Source: Shinella sp. H4-D48 (GTDB lineage: Bacteria > Pseudomonadota > Alphaproteobacteria > Rhizobiales > Rhizobiaceae). Taken from it: a stretch of DNA of 64,000 bases. Each line of letters starts with the position of its first letter. The stretch's first letter is position 1. The notes beneath the pieces are model-generated. The model was not told where the DNA came from. It saw nothing but the letters and a program-made list of their open reading frames with translations, and ran no database searches. Below, in pieces: positions 63,664-64,000 of the stretch. The translations under genes were made by a program, and so were the position numbers. The stretch is taken from contig NZ_CP093339.1 in assembly GCF_022637395.1 (NCBI RefSeq), positions 248,001-312,000 of the forward strand, in the 5' to 3' direction.

Positions 63664-64000
63664 TTGGTTTCACTTACGCAAACGGCCGTCCGGACGGTGC
63701 ATGCCGGCCTGATCGGAAGCGGAATCCAGCGGTCGCGCACCCCTGCCATGCATGTCGAGGAAGCTCGCTGCAACGGCATCGCGTGCCGATACGATCTCAT
63801 CGATCTCGATGTGCTGGGCGTGGGCGCGGATGCGCTGCCCGTGCTCATTCAGCGCGCGCAGGAAGACGGTTTCGCCGGACTGAACATCACCCATCCCTGC
63901 AAGCAGGCCGCGACCCACGAAGTCGACGAACTGTCGGAGCATGCCGAGGCGTTGGGCGCGATCAATACGATCGTGTTCCGCAATGGTCGCCGCATCGGCC
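63664..64000 (+). CDS. Shikimate dehydrogenase family protein (3' end outside window)
   Basis: The open frame runs from a TTG at 63664 (a GTG at 63697 is an alternative start) to the window edge, giving 112 residues. The N-terminal substrate domain of AroE/quinate dehydrogenases is recognisable: GLIGSGIQRSRTPAMH (with the Ser-x-Thr/Ser substrate motif), GLNITHPCKQAA with the catalytic Lys, and ALGAINTIVF. Reaction: NAD(P)-linked interconversion of shikimate and 3-dehydroshikimate, or of quinate. Its place beside a TetR regulator suggests a catabolic paralogue and not the housekeeping enzyme. Confidence 0.85.
   Translation, partial: MVSLTQTAVRTVHAGLIGSGIQRSRTPAMHVEEARCNGIACRYDLIDLDVLGVGADALPVLIQRAQEDGFAGLNITHPCKQAATHEVDELSEHAEALGAINTIVFRNGRRIG

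Overview
The window is GC-rich, densely packed DNA from an alphaproteobacterium, most likely of the Rhizobiales (Rhizobiaceae). The grounds are the rhaDI / rhaRSTPQUK arrangement of the rhamnose genes, long ATGA-coupled operons, several complete solute-binding-protein transport systems, and codon use strongly biased to G/C in third positions. No rRNA, tRNA, CRISPR array, transposase or integrase was seen. Almost everything is uptake plus breakdown of small sugars and sugar- or hydroxy-acids, so this looks like an accessory catabolic region of a chromosome, chromid or large plasmid; which one cannot be told from the sequence.

Layout. Bases 1-581 hold the end of an SfnB-like acyl-CoA-dehydrogenase-fold flavoprotein. 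Bases 1013-19264 form one large acid/sugar-acid region made of three modules. Each module begins with a DapA-superfamily lyase and continues with a different transporter class: an ABC importer (2001-7291), a TRAP importer followed by a FAD oxidase, DhaK/DhaL kinase subunits and an IclR regulator (7399-15222), and a tripartite tricarboxylate (TTT) importer (15293-19264). The second and third lyases are near-identical copies, including a shared promoter and operator. A CHASE4-GGDEF-EAL protein, a hypothetical protein and a DUF1275 membrane protein follow (19473-22993).

Bases 23187-33294 are a divergent sugar locus. The minus strand carries a class II aldolase, an FGGY kinase and a HAD protein. 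The plus strand carries a DeoR regulator, a second FGGY kinase, an RbsACB-like importer and a tagatose/allulose-3-epimerase-like isomerase. Bases 33346-44075 are the L-rhamnose locus (rhaI and rhaD on the minus strand; rhaR, S, T, P, Q, U, K on the plus strand). Then come a divergent HTH regulator / SDR pair, a repeat-rich autotransporter, a hydantoinase remnant and a DUF2161 nuclease-fold protein (44078-50606).

Bases 50628-58249 are another acid locus: a divergent LysR, a polar-amino-acid-type ABC importer, an HpaI-type aldolase, a FAD oxidase and an FMN alpha-hydroxyacid oxidase. The window ends with a DUF1963 protein, an exported TPR-CHAT protein, a TetR regulator and the start of a shikimate-dehydrogenase family gene cut by the window edge.

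How the genes fit together. The recurrent logic is a local regulator (IclR, DeoR, LysR or TetR), a high-affinity importer, oxidases or kinases, and an aldolase that splits the carbon chain into central metabolites. The rhamnose pathway can be assigned with confidence. The substrates of the DapA/TRAP/DhaKL region, the two-kinase sugar locus and the LysR-controlled locus cannot be read from sequence alone.
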